64,000 bases of DNA, from the NCBI GenBank assembly GCA_007128315.1, contig SKXQ01000019.1, positions 47,599 to 111,598 on the forward strand, read 5' to 3'. The notes below the pieces were generated by a model that was given only the letters and a program-made list of their open reading frames with translations, was not told the origin of the DNA and searched no databases. Position 1 is the first letter of the stretch. Each line of letters opens with the position of its first letter. The position numbers and the translations under genes are program-made. Of the stretch, positions 51,912-60,371 are shown piece after piece. This DNA comes from Spirochaetaceae bacterium (GTDB lineage: Bacteria > Spirochaetota > Spirochaetia > DSM-27196 > SKKC01).

Positions 51912-53105
51912 TTTCCGGGCCAGACCTGCACGTATAACACGGGGGCCCGGTCTCAACTTCGCCAGATGACGACGCGCTGTCGGCGTGTCCCTGACATGCA
52001 GATCAACCTGGGGGAACGGTATCTCGATCCCGCTCTTCCTGAACTCACGCCAGATTTCGAGATTGGTCCACGAAAACGCTCGAACCCGGTCCCGGGCTGC
52101 ACGAATCCAGCAATGAAGTCCAACGGTGATCCCTGAATCATCGAAGCTTTTATACAGGACGAATGGTTCCTTATCGGTAATTCGCCACGGATTCCGTTCG
52201 CCAACCCGCCGGAGCGCGTCACCTACCCGATCGAGATCGCTCGCGTAGGAAACCTGCACATCATTTACAACGATGATACTCGTGTCCTCGTAAGAATAAT
52301 TATAGACCTGATTATTCACGAGGTGCTGGTTCGGGACAATTATGGTCTCATTTCGAAGCGTGTTGATGATTGTGGAGAGAAGTTTGATCCGCACGACAGT
52401 TGCCTCATTCTCGCCAATGAGAATACGATCGCCCTCCTTCACGATCCGGCTGAACAGCACAACAAGACCAGCGACGAAGTTGGCTACTACGGTCTGCAGA
52501 CCAAACCCGAGACCGATACCGAGCACACCAAAGATCACCGCGAACGAACCGAGGTTTATCCCGATGATCGAAAGGCCTATGGCTGCGGATACGAAGATCA
52601 CGACGTAGCGACCAACATTGGTCACGGTAAAGCGTGGACCATCATCAAGGTGAAGGTTCTCTTTCAGTGTGCGGTCAAGGAAACCGTACGACCGATTTCC
52701 GAGCCACACCGCGAAAGAGAGAATGGGTACCGCGAATATGACCGTCAGGAGCGAAATGGAGGTACCACCCGCCGCGTAGACCGGCTCGGCAAGAAACGAA
52801 AATGCCGACGACACGATCGCCGACAGCTCAGCCCCGAGCAGTCGCGCAGCGAGCGATCCGGTGACAACGAATCCGCCGAGCCACAGAAGCCTCGACAGTA
52901 TCCGGACAACGCGGACCGGGATGCCCTGCGGCCCGCGCGCGTCGAATGTCCCGGATTCAGCGGGAGGCTGCTGCCGGTTACGCAGCATCCTGCGAATAAT
53001 CGCAACGACGACAAGCGTCGCGACCGAGGGAAGCAGAAATTCGAGGATAAGCTGCAGTGGTGTGACGCTCAGTGTCAGCGGGCCAAGTACGATCGCTTCA
53101 CTCAT
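51885..53105 (-). CDS. MscS-family mechanosensitive channel, third
   Basis: A 406-residue membrane protein from ATG 53105 (the frame is open to 53168, inside pyrE). It has about five hydrophobic helices at roughly 10-32, 58-80, 105-130, 150-175 and 180-200. The last, with FGVLGIGLGFGLQTVVANFVAGLVVLFS, is the pore segment of the MscS family. The beta domain has IVKEGDRILIGENEATVVRI and TIIVPNQHLVNNQVYNYS. Closer to the MscK/YkuT-like larger forms than to minimal MscS. Its start overlaps the PyrF-PyrE stop by eight bases, so it is probably co-transcribed with it, a combination without an obvious functional reason. Confidence 0.9.
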   Translation of the reverse strand: MSEAIVLGPLTLSVTPLQLILEFLLPSVATLVVVAIIRRMLRNRQQPPAESGTFDARGPQGIPVRVVRILSRLLWLGGFVVTGSLAARLLGAELSAIVSSAFSFLAEPVYAAGGTSISLLTVIFAVPILSFAVWLGNRSYGFLDRTLKENLHLDDGPRFTVTNVGRYVVIFVSAAIGLSIIGINLGSFAVIFGVLGIGLGFGLQTVVANFVAGLVVLFSRIVKEGDRILIGENEATVVRIKLLSTIINTLRNETIIVPNQHLVNNQVYNYSYEDTSIIVVNDVQVSYASDLDRVGDALRRVGERNPWRITDKEPFVLYKSFDDSGITVGLHCWIRAARDRVRAFSWTNLEIWREFRKSGIEIPFPQVDLHVRDTPTARRHLAKLRPGPRVIRAGLARKHLSDRPQA

Positions 53106-54606
53106 GGCGCTCGAGAAACTGTCGAACGCGGGACTCGTCATCGGCCGTGAGCTGTCCTGTTTCCACACCAGTCACTACGAGTTCATCGATCGTCGCGTAT
53201 GAGTGCAGTCTGACATCTGCGCGTTCCATATCCCGACGGCCGGTGCTGCCTCGTTCGAGCAGTACCACGAGATCTCTGACAACGAGACTCTCGGCGCGTA
53301 GCACCTCAAGAGCCTCGATCTTGCTCTTGCCCGTCGTAATCAGATCGTCGAGCAGGAGAGCCCTCTCGCCGGGTTTAAACGCTCCTTCGATGCGGTTTCC
53401 GGTTCCATGCGCTTTCATCGGAATACGAGGGTAGATGAGCGGAGACCCTGTGGCAAAGGCTGCCGCCGTGCCCAGCGTCAGTGCGGCAACGGGAACGGCG
53501 GCAATCCGGTCGAAAATGAGGTTCTTCGCCATGCGGGCGTACGCTTCCCCGGCAAGTGCGAGAAGTCTCATATCGGACGATATCCGACGAAGATCGACGT
53601 AGAAGGGACTCGGAAGACCCGATTTCAGCGTGAACTGCCCCGTGCGGAAACAGTCGAACTCAATGAGCTTCGCGAGCAGTTCATGCTTGAGCACGTCATC
53701 CGACAGCTCCGAGGGGTCCGTGGCTGACCCGCCATGGCCAACTGCCGTCGGGGCGGTATCGGGGGAATAGTCGCCCGTGTAGCGCGAAGGTGGAAGCGTG
53801 CCGCGTGACCGGACCTGTTCAGCGGCGCGCCGTATCTCATCGCGATACCGGATTGCCGAAGCCTCAGGGTCGTCTGCCCCGGCGACCGCCCTCGCGACGA
53901 CGGGGATGATGCGTCCTCCGTTCAAGTCGGCGCCGTTGGTTACCGTTTCCAGGGCGGTTGCACCCTGTGCTCCGACCCCGGGTGCAAGTATCCAGCATTC
54001 GGGGTGCCGGTTTCGGACCGCGCGGAGAGCCTCTCCGTCGGTCGCCCCGACAACGAGGCCAATGCGTGAAGAGACTTCGCACATGGTCTCGGCGACCGTC
54101 AGGTAGAAGGGCTCGTCATCCGGCCCGACCGGTATGTGTTGCAGCTCGCGTGCCGAAGGATTACTCGTACGGCAAAGCACGAATAGCGCCGTGTCATCCA
54201 CGTCGAGAAACGGCAACAAACTGTCGGTGCCGAGGTACGGACTCACGGTTATGCACCGGACACCGAGTTCACCGAACGCAGCCTGTGCGTAGGCGGCCGC
54301 AGTTGCCCCGATATCTCCGCGCTTCGCGTCGAGAATAACCGGGACGTCCGGACCTATGTGCAACAAGGTGCGTTTGAGCGCCGTAATACCTGCAGTACCA
54401 TGAGCCTCGTAGAACGCAATGTTAGGCTTATAGGCAAGCGTATACTCGCGGGTTGCATCTATGATGCGCGCGTTGCTATCAAATAACTGATCTCCGGAGT
54501 CCGGACCCGTATCAACTCGCGGGTCGAGTCCGACGCACAGAAGAGAATCGATATCCTGATGACGCCGTTCCAGGGTGGCGAAGAAACCTCGAGAAGTGCT
54601 GTTCAT
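53098..54606 (-). CDS. pyrF-pyrE: Fused OMP decarboxylase / orotate phosphoribosyltransferase
   Basis: The last two steps of UMP synthesis in one chain of about 502 residues, decarboxylase first. The PyrF part (about 1-280) has CVGLDPRVD, AYKPNIAFYE, the catalytic LDAKRGDIGATAAAYA (subfamily 2 OMP decarboxylase), LAPGVGAQG and RAV-type phosphate residues. A linker of about 40 residues rich in Gly/Ser/Thr/Pro follows. The PyrE part (about 320-502) has FTLKSGLPSPFYVDLRRI and the PRPP motif ALLLDDLITTGKSK. The order is the reverse of animal UMP synthase. Start uncertain: ATG 54606 or 54627; 54717 would overlap the divergent neighbour. Confidence 0.93.
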   Translation of the reverse strand: MNSTSRGFFATLERRHQDIDSLLCVGLDPRVDTGPDSGDQLFDSNARIIDATREYTLAYKPNIAFYEAHGTAGITALKRTLLHIGPDVPVILDAKRGDIGATAAAYAQAAFGELGVRCITVSPYLGTDSLLPFLDVDDTALFVLCRTSNPSARELQHIPVGPDDEPFYLTVAETMCEVSSRIGLVVGATDGEALRAVRNRHPECWILAPGVGAQGATALETVTNGADLNGGRIIPVVARAVAGADDPEASAIRYRDEIRRAAEQVRSRGTLPPSRYTGDYSPDTAPTAVGHGGSATDPSELSDDVLKHELLAKLIEFDCFRTGQFTLKSGLPSPFYVDLRRISSDMRLLALAGEAYARMAKNLIFDRIAAVPVAALTLGTAAAFATGSPLIYPRIPMKAHGTGNRIEGAFKPGERALLLDDLITTGKSKIEALEVLRAESLVVRDLVVLLERGSTGRRDMERADVRLHSYATIDELVVTGVETGQLTADDESRVRQFLERHE

Positions 54607-54655
54607 GTCCCGTGAGTCTATCGTCATAGAATCGTCTCGTGCAATAATCAAACGC

Positions 54656-55222
54656 ATGAATGAAACACGTGCCGTGCGCGACCGTCTGACGTCCGGTAAA
54701 TCGCTAGGGCTCGTCATAGACGTTCAGGAGCGCCTCGTTCCCGTCATGCATCAGTCCGAGCAGGTTCTGCTGAAGCTCGAGATTCTCATGAAGGGAATGA
54801 CCCTTCTCGGAGTCCCGTTCTGCATGAGTGAGCAGTATCCGCGGGGACTCGGGCCGACGGTAGTGCCGATTTCAACAGCGGCACCCGGCATTACACCGAT
54901 GGAAAAGATGGAATTCAGCTGTATGGCAAACGAGGCCATACGGAGCAGGCTGCTGGAAGAGGACGACCGCACCATAATTGTCGCGGGTATCGAAGCACAT
55001 GTTTGCGTTCTGCAGACTGTCCTTGACGCCCTGCGTGAGGGTCTGTCCATCCTTGTCTGTGCCGATGCCGTCACGAGCAGACGTGTCTGTGATACCGAAC
55101 ACGCGCTCGATCAGATGCGGCAGTTCGGTGCGGTCATTGGCACCGTGGAATCGGTGCTTTTCGAGCTATGCTCTGTCTCGGGCACGGACCAGTTCAGAGA
55201 ACTGTCGAAACTCGTCAGGTAG
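54656..55222 (+). CDS. Isochorismatase-family cysteine hydrolase
   Basis: A 188-residue member of the isochorismatase/nicotinamidase superfamily, of the YcaC-like branch. Triad candidates: Asp in VIDVQERLVPVM, Lys in MEKMEFSC and Cys in IEAHVCVLQTVLDAL. EQYPRGLGPTV is typical of this branch. The metal-binding segment of true nicotinamidase (DWHP-x-H) is missing, so it is not a second PncA; the substrate is unknown. ATG 54656 leaves a 49-base gap to the divergent pyrFE gene. The 3' end overlaps the convergent gene at 55215 by eight bases. Confidence 0.85.
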   Translation: MNETRAVRDRLTSGKSLGLVIDVQERLVPVMHQSEQVLLKLEILMKGMTLLGVPFCMSEQYPRGLGPTVVPISTAAPGITPMEKMEFSCMANEAIRSRLLEEDDRTIIVAGIEAHVCVLQTVLDALREGLSILVCADAVTSRRVCDTEHALDQMRQFGAVIGTVESVLFELCSVSGTDQFRELSKLVR

Positions 55223-56120
55223 CTTCGGGTCGGAGAAGCACCGTCTCGTAGGCTTGAAGCTCAAGACTCAACGCGCCGTTGTCTTCCCTGTGAGGAAGCA
55301 GGATGTCGTCAGTACACAGATCCCGAAACAGGGCGGGGCTGTCAACAGTGTGAGGTGAAACGCGGGCCGAGGGGATCTCAGCGGTTCCTGCCTCGCGTGA
55401 GGCATTTGCTATGAACCACAAAGCTGTCTCGTCCCCCTCCGTCGTGAGCACCGCCGAGTACAGGCTCTGGTCCGATTCTGCCCTCGTGTGAGAAACAATG
55501 CGAAAAGGCATAAAGGTTGCAGCCACGGGTACCAGGGCATTATAGAAGCCGTACGCGAATGTATCTGCAGTATCGAGACTCGTCGCGACCGCGTCGATGA
55601 CGGCGCTCGCATTCGTCAGGTCCACATCACGGGGTAGAAAGCATCGGATGTCCACCGACAATCTGCCGTTACCCGAAAGAAGGATCGCTGCGATCTGAGC
55701 AATGATTACGGCTCGCTGAGCTTCGGGGAGCGCTTCCGGAGCTGCCCGGCGGAGCAGATCGTGCAGCTGCTCGCCTTCATCAGGACCAGAGACCAGTGGA
55801 ACGGACAAGGGGGTATCGCCCGTGGCTATCGGCCCTGAAGCCGATACCGGGGTCCAATCGTCCGGGATATGCCGGTTATGTCCCGACAGAAACGATACGA
55901 GCGAAACGAACGGCTGTGGTCCGCATACACCAGACGTCAGCTCATCGAGCGCGACTACGTGCTCGAACAGGCCCTGGAATACCTCTGTGAGGAGAAGTTC
56001 GGTTATCTCGTCGTGGTAAAGGCGTGAGGGGTCAGATATCGGAATATACAGGCTGCACTGGTAAGACACGGAATACTCGCGGCAGGAAAACAGGAAACGC
56101 CCGCCGGATGGAACATCCAT
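55215..56120 (-). CDS. Protein of unknown function with glycosidase-like C-terminus
   Basis: A 301-residue soluble protein I do not recognise. No signal peptide or membrane segment. A central helical part (EQLHDLLRRAAPEALPEAQRA) is followed by segments such as FAYGFYNALVPVA. The last 80 residues read like the small C-terminal beta-sandwich of alpha-amylase-type enzymes: ALWFIANASREAGTAEI, DLCTDDILLPHRED and ALSLELQAYETVLLRP. There is no TIM-barrel catalytic region before it, so if the resemblance is real this is a domain remnant or a carbohydrate-sensing protein. Convergent overlap of eight bases with the isochorismatase-family gene. Confidence 0.6.
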   Translation of the reverse strand: MDVPSGGRFLFSCREYSVSYQCSLYIPISDPSRLYHDEITELLLTEVFQGLFEHVVALDELTSGVCGPQPFVSLVSFLSGHNRHIPDDWTPVSASGPIATGDTPLSVPLVSGPDEGEQLHDLLRRAAPEALPEAQRAVIIAQIAAILLSGNGRLSVDIRCFLPRDVDLTNASAVIDAVATSLDTADTFAYGFYNALVPVAATFMPFRIVSHTRAESDQSLYSAVLTTEGDETALWFIANASREAGTAEIPSARVSPHTVDSPALFRDLCTDDILLPHREDNGALSLELQAYETVLLRPEAT

Positions 56121-56149
56121 GCTAACGAGCGTTCCTGTGCGGCCTCTGC

Positions 56150-56704
56150 TCAGTTACTCACAGGCGGAATGACAATCTTCTTGAATACGGAAGCAAATAC
56201 TGCCGCAGCCTTATCCGAGTCTCTCAACGGGATGCGAGCGTCTTTCCTGAAGGAGTCGGCGAAGAAAGCCTGTATCTCAGCGACGATATTCTCGCTGTAG
56301 TAAAAAAGGTACGAAAAGTTGTTTCCAGTCGGCTCAAGTATGGTAAAGGCGCTGTACGAAATAACCGGTTCTTTCGCAATCATGATCCGGTCATCCCTCG
56401 CGGATGTATGTATCTCCAGTTCCTTGAATCGATACGGGATCTGATATTCCGCCTCGCGGTATGCGGGTTCGATATGCTTTTTCGCGTAATTCCGGGGTTC
56501 AACGAGAATGTATACTTTCGCGCCCTCGGCCTGAAAGGTCAGACTGTTCTCAGAGGCATAAATATCCTTCACGTTGGAGTAGGATACCGCTTCATACCGC
56601 GTGTACGTGCTGTTTTCATCGAAGAACGAACTGACGATAAAACCTCCGTCCGTCGGAAAATCGCTTTCACGATAGGCGGCAAAGAGCTCTTTCATTTTAG
56701 CCAT
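56150..56704 (-). CDS. Conserved-looking cytoplasmic protein, unknown
   Basis: A 184-residue protein with no recognisable family, signal peptide or membrane segment. Composition is rich in aromatic residues and Ser: GGFIVSSFFDENSTYTRYEAVSYS, YSNVKDIYASENSL and FSYLFYYSENIVAEIQAFFADSF. AAGGAG precedes the ATG and the codon use is like its neighbours, so it is a real gene. It lies 29 bases upstream of the unknown gene at 55215-56120 on the same strand and diverges from the J-domain gene. I see nothing else to suggest a role. Confidence 0.6.
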   Translation of the reverse strand: MAKMKELFAAYRESDFPTDGGFIVSSFFDENSTYTRYEAVSYSNVKDIYASENSLTFQAEGAKVYILVEPRNYAKKHIEPAYREAEYQIPYRFKELEIHTSARDDRIMIAKEPVISYSAFTILEPTGNNFSYLFYYSENIVAEIQAFFADSFRKDARIPLRDSDKAAAVFASVFKKIVIPPVSN

Positions 56705-56830
56705 AGGGTCTCCTTAGTCATTTTACTCTACTGCATTCTAACGTTTTTTGTCTCGATCGTCTAATGAGAAATAGTTCATGCCGGGTATTGTAGCGAAGCT
56801 GAGTTGCTTCCGATATACTTGCAATTCACC

Positions 56831-57637
56831 ATGGATGTGAAGACTGCGTTTCGCATATTCCGTTTACAGGAAAATCCGACCGAAACGGATTTGTCTGTCT
56901 CTTACCGTAATCTCGTAAAACGCTTCCATCCTGATAACAATCCGGGCAAGGAAGACTGGGCCCACAGTCGAATGGTGATTATCAATAACGCCTTCGAGAT
57001 GGCTCGCGGTGCGCTGGCCTCCGGAAACCCTGCTTCAAGGTCGGATGCAGACGCCACGACCCGCAACGGTACACCACGCAGTCGGGAAGCGGAGAAACGG
57101 AACCGGCCGGTACTGAACGTACACGATCTTGAGAATCTTATGCTCGACGGCATGTACCGCTACTATCAGTATGGACTTGAAAACATACATCTTCGCTCGC
57201 AGGGAAGCTTCAGATCACATTTCCGGAAGTCCCTGAAAACCCTCAAGAAGAGTATCGACGACATGGAGAGACGGATTACCGGACACGCCGGACGGTATGA
57301 CGTTCGCAAAGCGGTCACTATCCTCGAGTTTGCAAGCTGTTTCTCCGAGTGCATACAACTCGAACGTTACTACACGCCGGCCGCGAATGCAGCACATGCG
57401 CGTGCGTATCGTAAGTATCGAAACGCGTCTGAGCTCCTTGATGCATATATAAGGTCACGTCTCTTCCCGGAACTGAACAGCACAACACGTCGACCGCCAC
57501 TCGGTGGTCCCGGTCTGTGCGAACAGGATCTCTTGTTCGTGATCTGCCACCATCACGATTCGGGTTGGGGCGATTACTCGGTGATGAAATTACGCCTTCT
57601 TGAGGTCTTTCTGGCCTACCTGAACATACAGCCATAA
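56831..57637 (+). CDS. J-domain protein
   Basis: A protein of about 268 residues with an N-terminal J domain (residues 1-65): AFRIFRLQENPTETDLSVSYRNLVKRFHPDNNPG, shown here in part by its HPD tripeptide in KRFHPDNNPG. It would stimulate an Hsp70 ATPase. There is no Gly/Phe region or zinc-finger domain, so it is a specialised cochaperone, not general DnaJ. The rest is helical and charged (FRSHFRKSLKTLKKSIDDMERR) with YYTPAANAAHARAYRKYR. The frame starts at 56804, but ATG 56831 is the natural start. Its stop runs into the A-run of the terminator that ends the PPDK-like gene. Confidence 0.82.
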   Translation: MDVKTAFRIFRLQENPTETDLSVSYRNLVKRFHPDNNPGKEDWAHSRMVIINNAFEMARGALASGNPASRSDADATTRNGTPRSREAEKRNRPVLNVHDLENLMLDGMYRYYQYGLENIHLRSQGSFRSHFRKSLKTLKKSIDDMERRITGHAGRYDVRKAVTILEFASCFSECIQLERYYTPAANAAHARAYRKYRNASELLDAYIRSRLFPELNSTTRRPPLGGPGLCEQDLLFVICHHHDSGWGDYSVMKLRLLEVFLAYLNIQP

Positions 57638-57664
57638 AAAAACCGGATGCCCCTGGGCATCCGG
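57636..57664 (-). terminator. Intrinsic terminator of the cfpA-ppdK transcript
   Basis: On the minus strand a perfect 9-bp stem (CCGGATGCC / GGCATCCGG, 57643-57664) with a 4-base loop, followed by seven U residues (57636-57642). It lies 29 bases after the stop of the PPDK-like gene and overlaps the stop codon of the convergent J-domain gene. Confidence 0.9.
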
Positions 57665-57693
57665 CTCGTAGTCCGAATCTCTTCCGAGAAGGG

Positions 57694-60315
57694 CTATTTC
57701 GTTTCAGCCTTCTTTGCAATGTTCATCTGGGCAATCGCCAGTTTCGCAATCGGAATGCCATACGGTGAACACGACACATAATTCAACCCGATCTCCCGGG
57801 TGAATGCAATATTTTCCGGTTCAGCTCCGTGTTCTCCACACAGACCGAGTCTCAGGTCCGGTCGCGTCAGTCGTCCTCGTTCGGTCGCAATCGCAATCAT
57901 TTCCTTGACCTGTTCGCCGAGCACCTTGAAGGGATTTTCTTCGAGCAAGTCGAACTCATTGTAGTCGGAAAAGAAGTTATTGAAGTCGTCGCGCGAAAGA
58001 CCATTCGTTGTCTGCGTAAGATCATTCGTACCGAAGCTGAAGAAGTCAGCATACCGAGCAATACGGTCGGCGTGCAGCGCTGCGGCCGGCAGCTCAATCA
58101 TTGTACCGACCCGGTAATGTACCGGTTCACTTTTGTGCTTCTTGCGCACTTCTTCTTCGATTTCCTTGATGCCGACGATCTCCTTACCTTCGATGTGCTT
58201 TCCGTTCCGTATCGCCTTGATCTCGTTGGCGCTCATTACGAGAGGTACCATTATTTCAATTACAGCCTCGATCTTCTCTTTCTTGAGCTTGTAGGCAGCT
58301 TCGAAGATTGCCCTGACCTGCATGTTGTAGATCTCCGGGTAACTTATCGCGACGCGAACGCCTCGATGTCCGAGCATCGGGTTTACCTCTTTGAGCAGAT
58401 CACATTGCTGCTGCACATCAGAAGCCGTCATCTTCGGGTACTTCTTTTTCATGAAGCTCACGAACTGCTTCATGCTGTCGGCGCCGTGAGGCAGAAACTC
58501 GTGAAGAGGTGCATCAAGCAACCGGATCGTAACAGGCTTACCCGCCATAATCTTGAAGAGCTTGTAAAAGTCGGACACCTGCATTGTTTCGAGCTTCGAA
58601 AGAGACTTGACCCGCTGAGCCTTATCTCCAGCCAGTATCATCGAGCGAAACTCGTTAATACGATTATCGGCAAAGAACATATGTTCCGTTCGACAAAGCC
58701 CTATTCCGGCCGCCTTGAACATGGATGCAAGCTCGGCGTCTTTCGGCTGATCGGCATTTGCTTCGACGTCAAAATCACCGATCTGCTCCTGTATCAGGTC
58801 GAGGAGCTCGAGCAGACCACTTCCAGAAGGGTTAGGTTCGGTCAGCGACGCCTTACCGAGATAGATCGTCGGATCGTCGTAGTAAGGGACACTCAACGTG
58901 ACGTAGTCCCCTTCTTTGATCGTCTTCTGACCGATCTTCAACTGTGTTTTTGCAAAAGAACCACCGGGAAAAACAAGTGCAACCTTCCCGAGGCTCCGGG
59001 CAACGACCGGCGCGTGGGACGCGTATCCCCCCTCGGTGCTCAACACGCCCTTCGCGACTTCGATGGCCTTCACGTCCTCGGCGTAAGTAGACGGCATCGC
59101 AAGAATGAGGTTCGTATCCTCTCCGGACTGCGTGGCCCGACGGTGTTCCTTGAGCAGAGCATCAGTCGAAAAATACACACGTCCTATTGCAGCACCGACG
59201 GCACCGGCAATTCCACCGGTAATGTTACCAAACTTCTTTACCGAGGTGAGGTCAAGCGCCGGATGTAGCAGTTCGCTGAGACGCCCTGGCTTGATCGCGT
59301 TAATCACGTACTCGGCGTCGACAACGCCTTTTCTATGCAAATCAAGCAGAGTCTTGATCTCCGCCTGTGTGGAGCGGTTCTCCGCAGCGAACTGATCGAT
59401 CACCCACAACTTACCGCTTTCCACGGTAAAACGCACCTGACGAATTTCCTTGAACCGGGACTCAAGCTCGGCGGCGATACGTTCGAGTTCTTTCCGTACT
59501 TTCGGCGTAATTTTCTCGATCGGCTTACCGGCAACTTTGCGGTCGTCAAAGGCCTCGGGAAAGAACTCTCCCGAGATGCGGTCTTCGCCCGCTATAATGT
59601 CGTGGGTATAATAGCTTCCAAAATAGCTTTCCTGTCCGTAATTACCGAACACCATTGCCTGCACCATAAGTGCAGAATCTTCACTGGTTGGACGTGTCGC
59701 GAAAAGGGCCTTATAGCGGTCTATGACCCACACAAGCTGCGCGAACCCGTCTGTCAGGACTTCTTCCGGGTATACACTCGCGTACTTGTCCATTGATTTC
59801 TCGACAGCCGCCTTCTTCTTCGCCTTCCGGAGTTCGGCTTCAAAGGCATCGAGTTTCTTCTTGCGCGCCGCGGTCACCTCTCCGAGGCGTTCGAGCTGCA
59901 TCATTTTAATGAGCACGTTCGCGAGCTCATGATAGGCGAAATCATCCCCGACGTGCTTTGCAAAACCAGTCACGGTTTTCTTGTGCAGACCGATGTTATG
60001 TATGGTCGAAAAGGTGTTCACCATGTTCAGCATGGGACTTTCAACGACCTTGATGAGCATCGGATTTTCGGGATTATCGAATCCCTTTTCCATCCACCCT
60101 TCCATTTTCCGGACAGGCTCAAGTAGAAAGTCTTTCTCTGAGGCCGGGTTATCGCTGACGTTTCCGAGCGTGTCACTCGTGAGCACGAAGCCTGGAGCGA
60201 TCGGGAGGCCAAGTGAGGCCAGCTCCATGACCCGTTTACCGCGACTCCCGAGTTCATCGAAACCGGTGGGATCTGAAAGGAATTCTTTCGAGTTAAAAGC
60301 GTGATACGTCTTCAT
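57694..60315 (-). CDS. ppdK: Pyruvate phosphate dikinase-like protein with degenerate ATP domain
   Basis: An 873-residue PPDK homologue. The phospho-His domain (His434 in GGYASHAPVVARSLGK) and the PEP/pyruvate barrel are well kept: GLCRTEHMFF, MLGHRGVRVA, VGTMIELPAAAL, FGTNDLTQTT, and the catalytic Cys in GLCGEHGAEP. The N-terminal ATP-grasp part is not. The usual GGKG is GSRG (23-26), the VRSGA region reads KVVESPMLN (89-97), the TRNP motif reads THDI (237-240), GEDVVAGIRTP reads FDDRKVAGKPI, and LQTRNGKRT reads IDQFAAENRST. The gene lies after the cfpA pair, the order I recall for TP0746-TP0748 of Treponema pallidum. The enzyme may use another phosphate donor or be structural. Confidence 0.8.
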   Translation of the reverse strand: MKTYHAFNSKEFLSDPTGFDELGSRGKRVMELASLGLPIAPGFVLTSDTLGNVSDNPASEKDFLLEPVRKMEGWMEKGFDNPENPMLIKVVESPMLNMVNTFSTIHNIGLHKKTVTGFAKHVGDDFAYHELANVLIKMMQLERLGEVTAARKKKLDAFEAELRKAKKKAAVEKSMDKYASVYPEEVLTDGFAQLVWVIDRYKALFATRPTSEDSALMVQAMVFGNYGQESYFGSYYTHDIIAGEDRISGEFFPEAFDDRKVAGKPIEKITPKVRKELERIAAELESRFKEIRQVRFTVESGKLWVIDQFAAENRSTQAEIKTLLDLHRKGVVDAEYVINAIKPGRLSELLHPALDLTSVKKFGNITGGIAGAVGAAIGRVYFSTDALLKEHRRATQSGEDTNLILAMPSTYAEDVKAIEVAKGVLSTEGGYASHAPVVARSLGKVALVFPGGSFAKTQLKIGQKTIKEGDYVTLSVPYYDDPTIYLGKASLTEPNPSGSGLLELLDLIQEQIGDFDVEANADQPKDAELASMFKAAGIGLCRTEHMFFADNRINEFRSMILAGDKAQRVKSLSKLETMQVSDFYKLFKIMAGKPVTIRLLDAPLHEFLPHGADSMKQFVSFMKKKYPKMTASDVQQQCDLLKEVNPMLGHRGVRVAISYPEIYNMQVRAIFEAAYKLKKEKIEAVIEIMVPLVMSANEIKAIRNGKHIEGKEIVGIKEIEEEVRKKHKSEPVHYRVGTMIELPAAALHADRIARYADFFSFGTNDLTQTTNGLSRDDFNNFFSDYNEFDLLEENPFKVLGEQVKEMIAIATERGRLTRPDLRLGLCGEHGAEPENIAFTREIGLNYVSCSPYGIPIAKLAIAQMNIAKKAETK

Positions 60316-60371
60316 TTATCTGATACTCCCCTACGGGTATACAATCTGGTTTCTATCGTCGGGTCCCCAAG

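Noticed and set aside
54656..55222. Second nicotinamidase
   Set aside because: It lacks the DWHP-x-H metal segment and the PncA-type Cys context; it fits the YcaC-like branch of the superfamily better.
57829..59268. 479-codon open frame on the plus strand, antisense to the PPDK-like gene
   Set aside because: It has no family motifs, no ribosome site, and exactly mirrors a strongly conserved coding region; it results from GC-rich codon bias.
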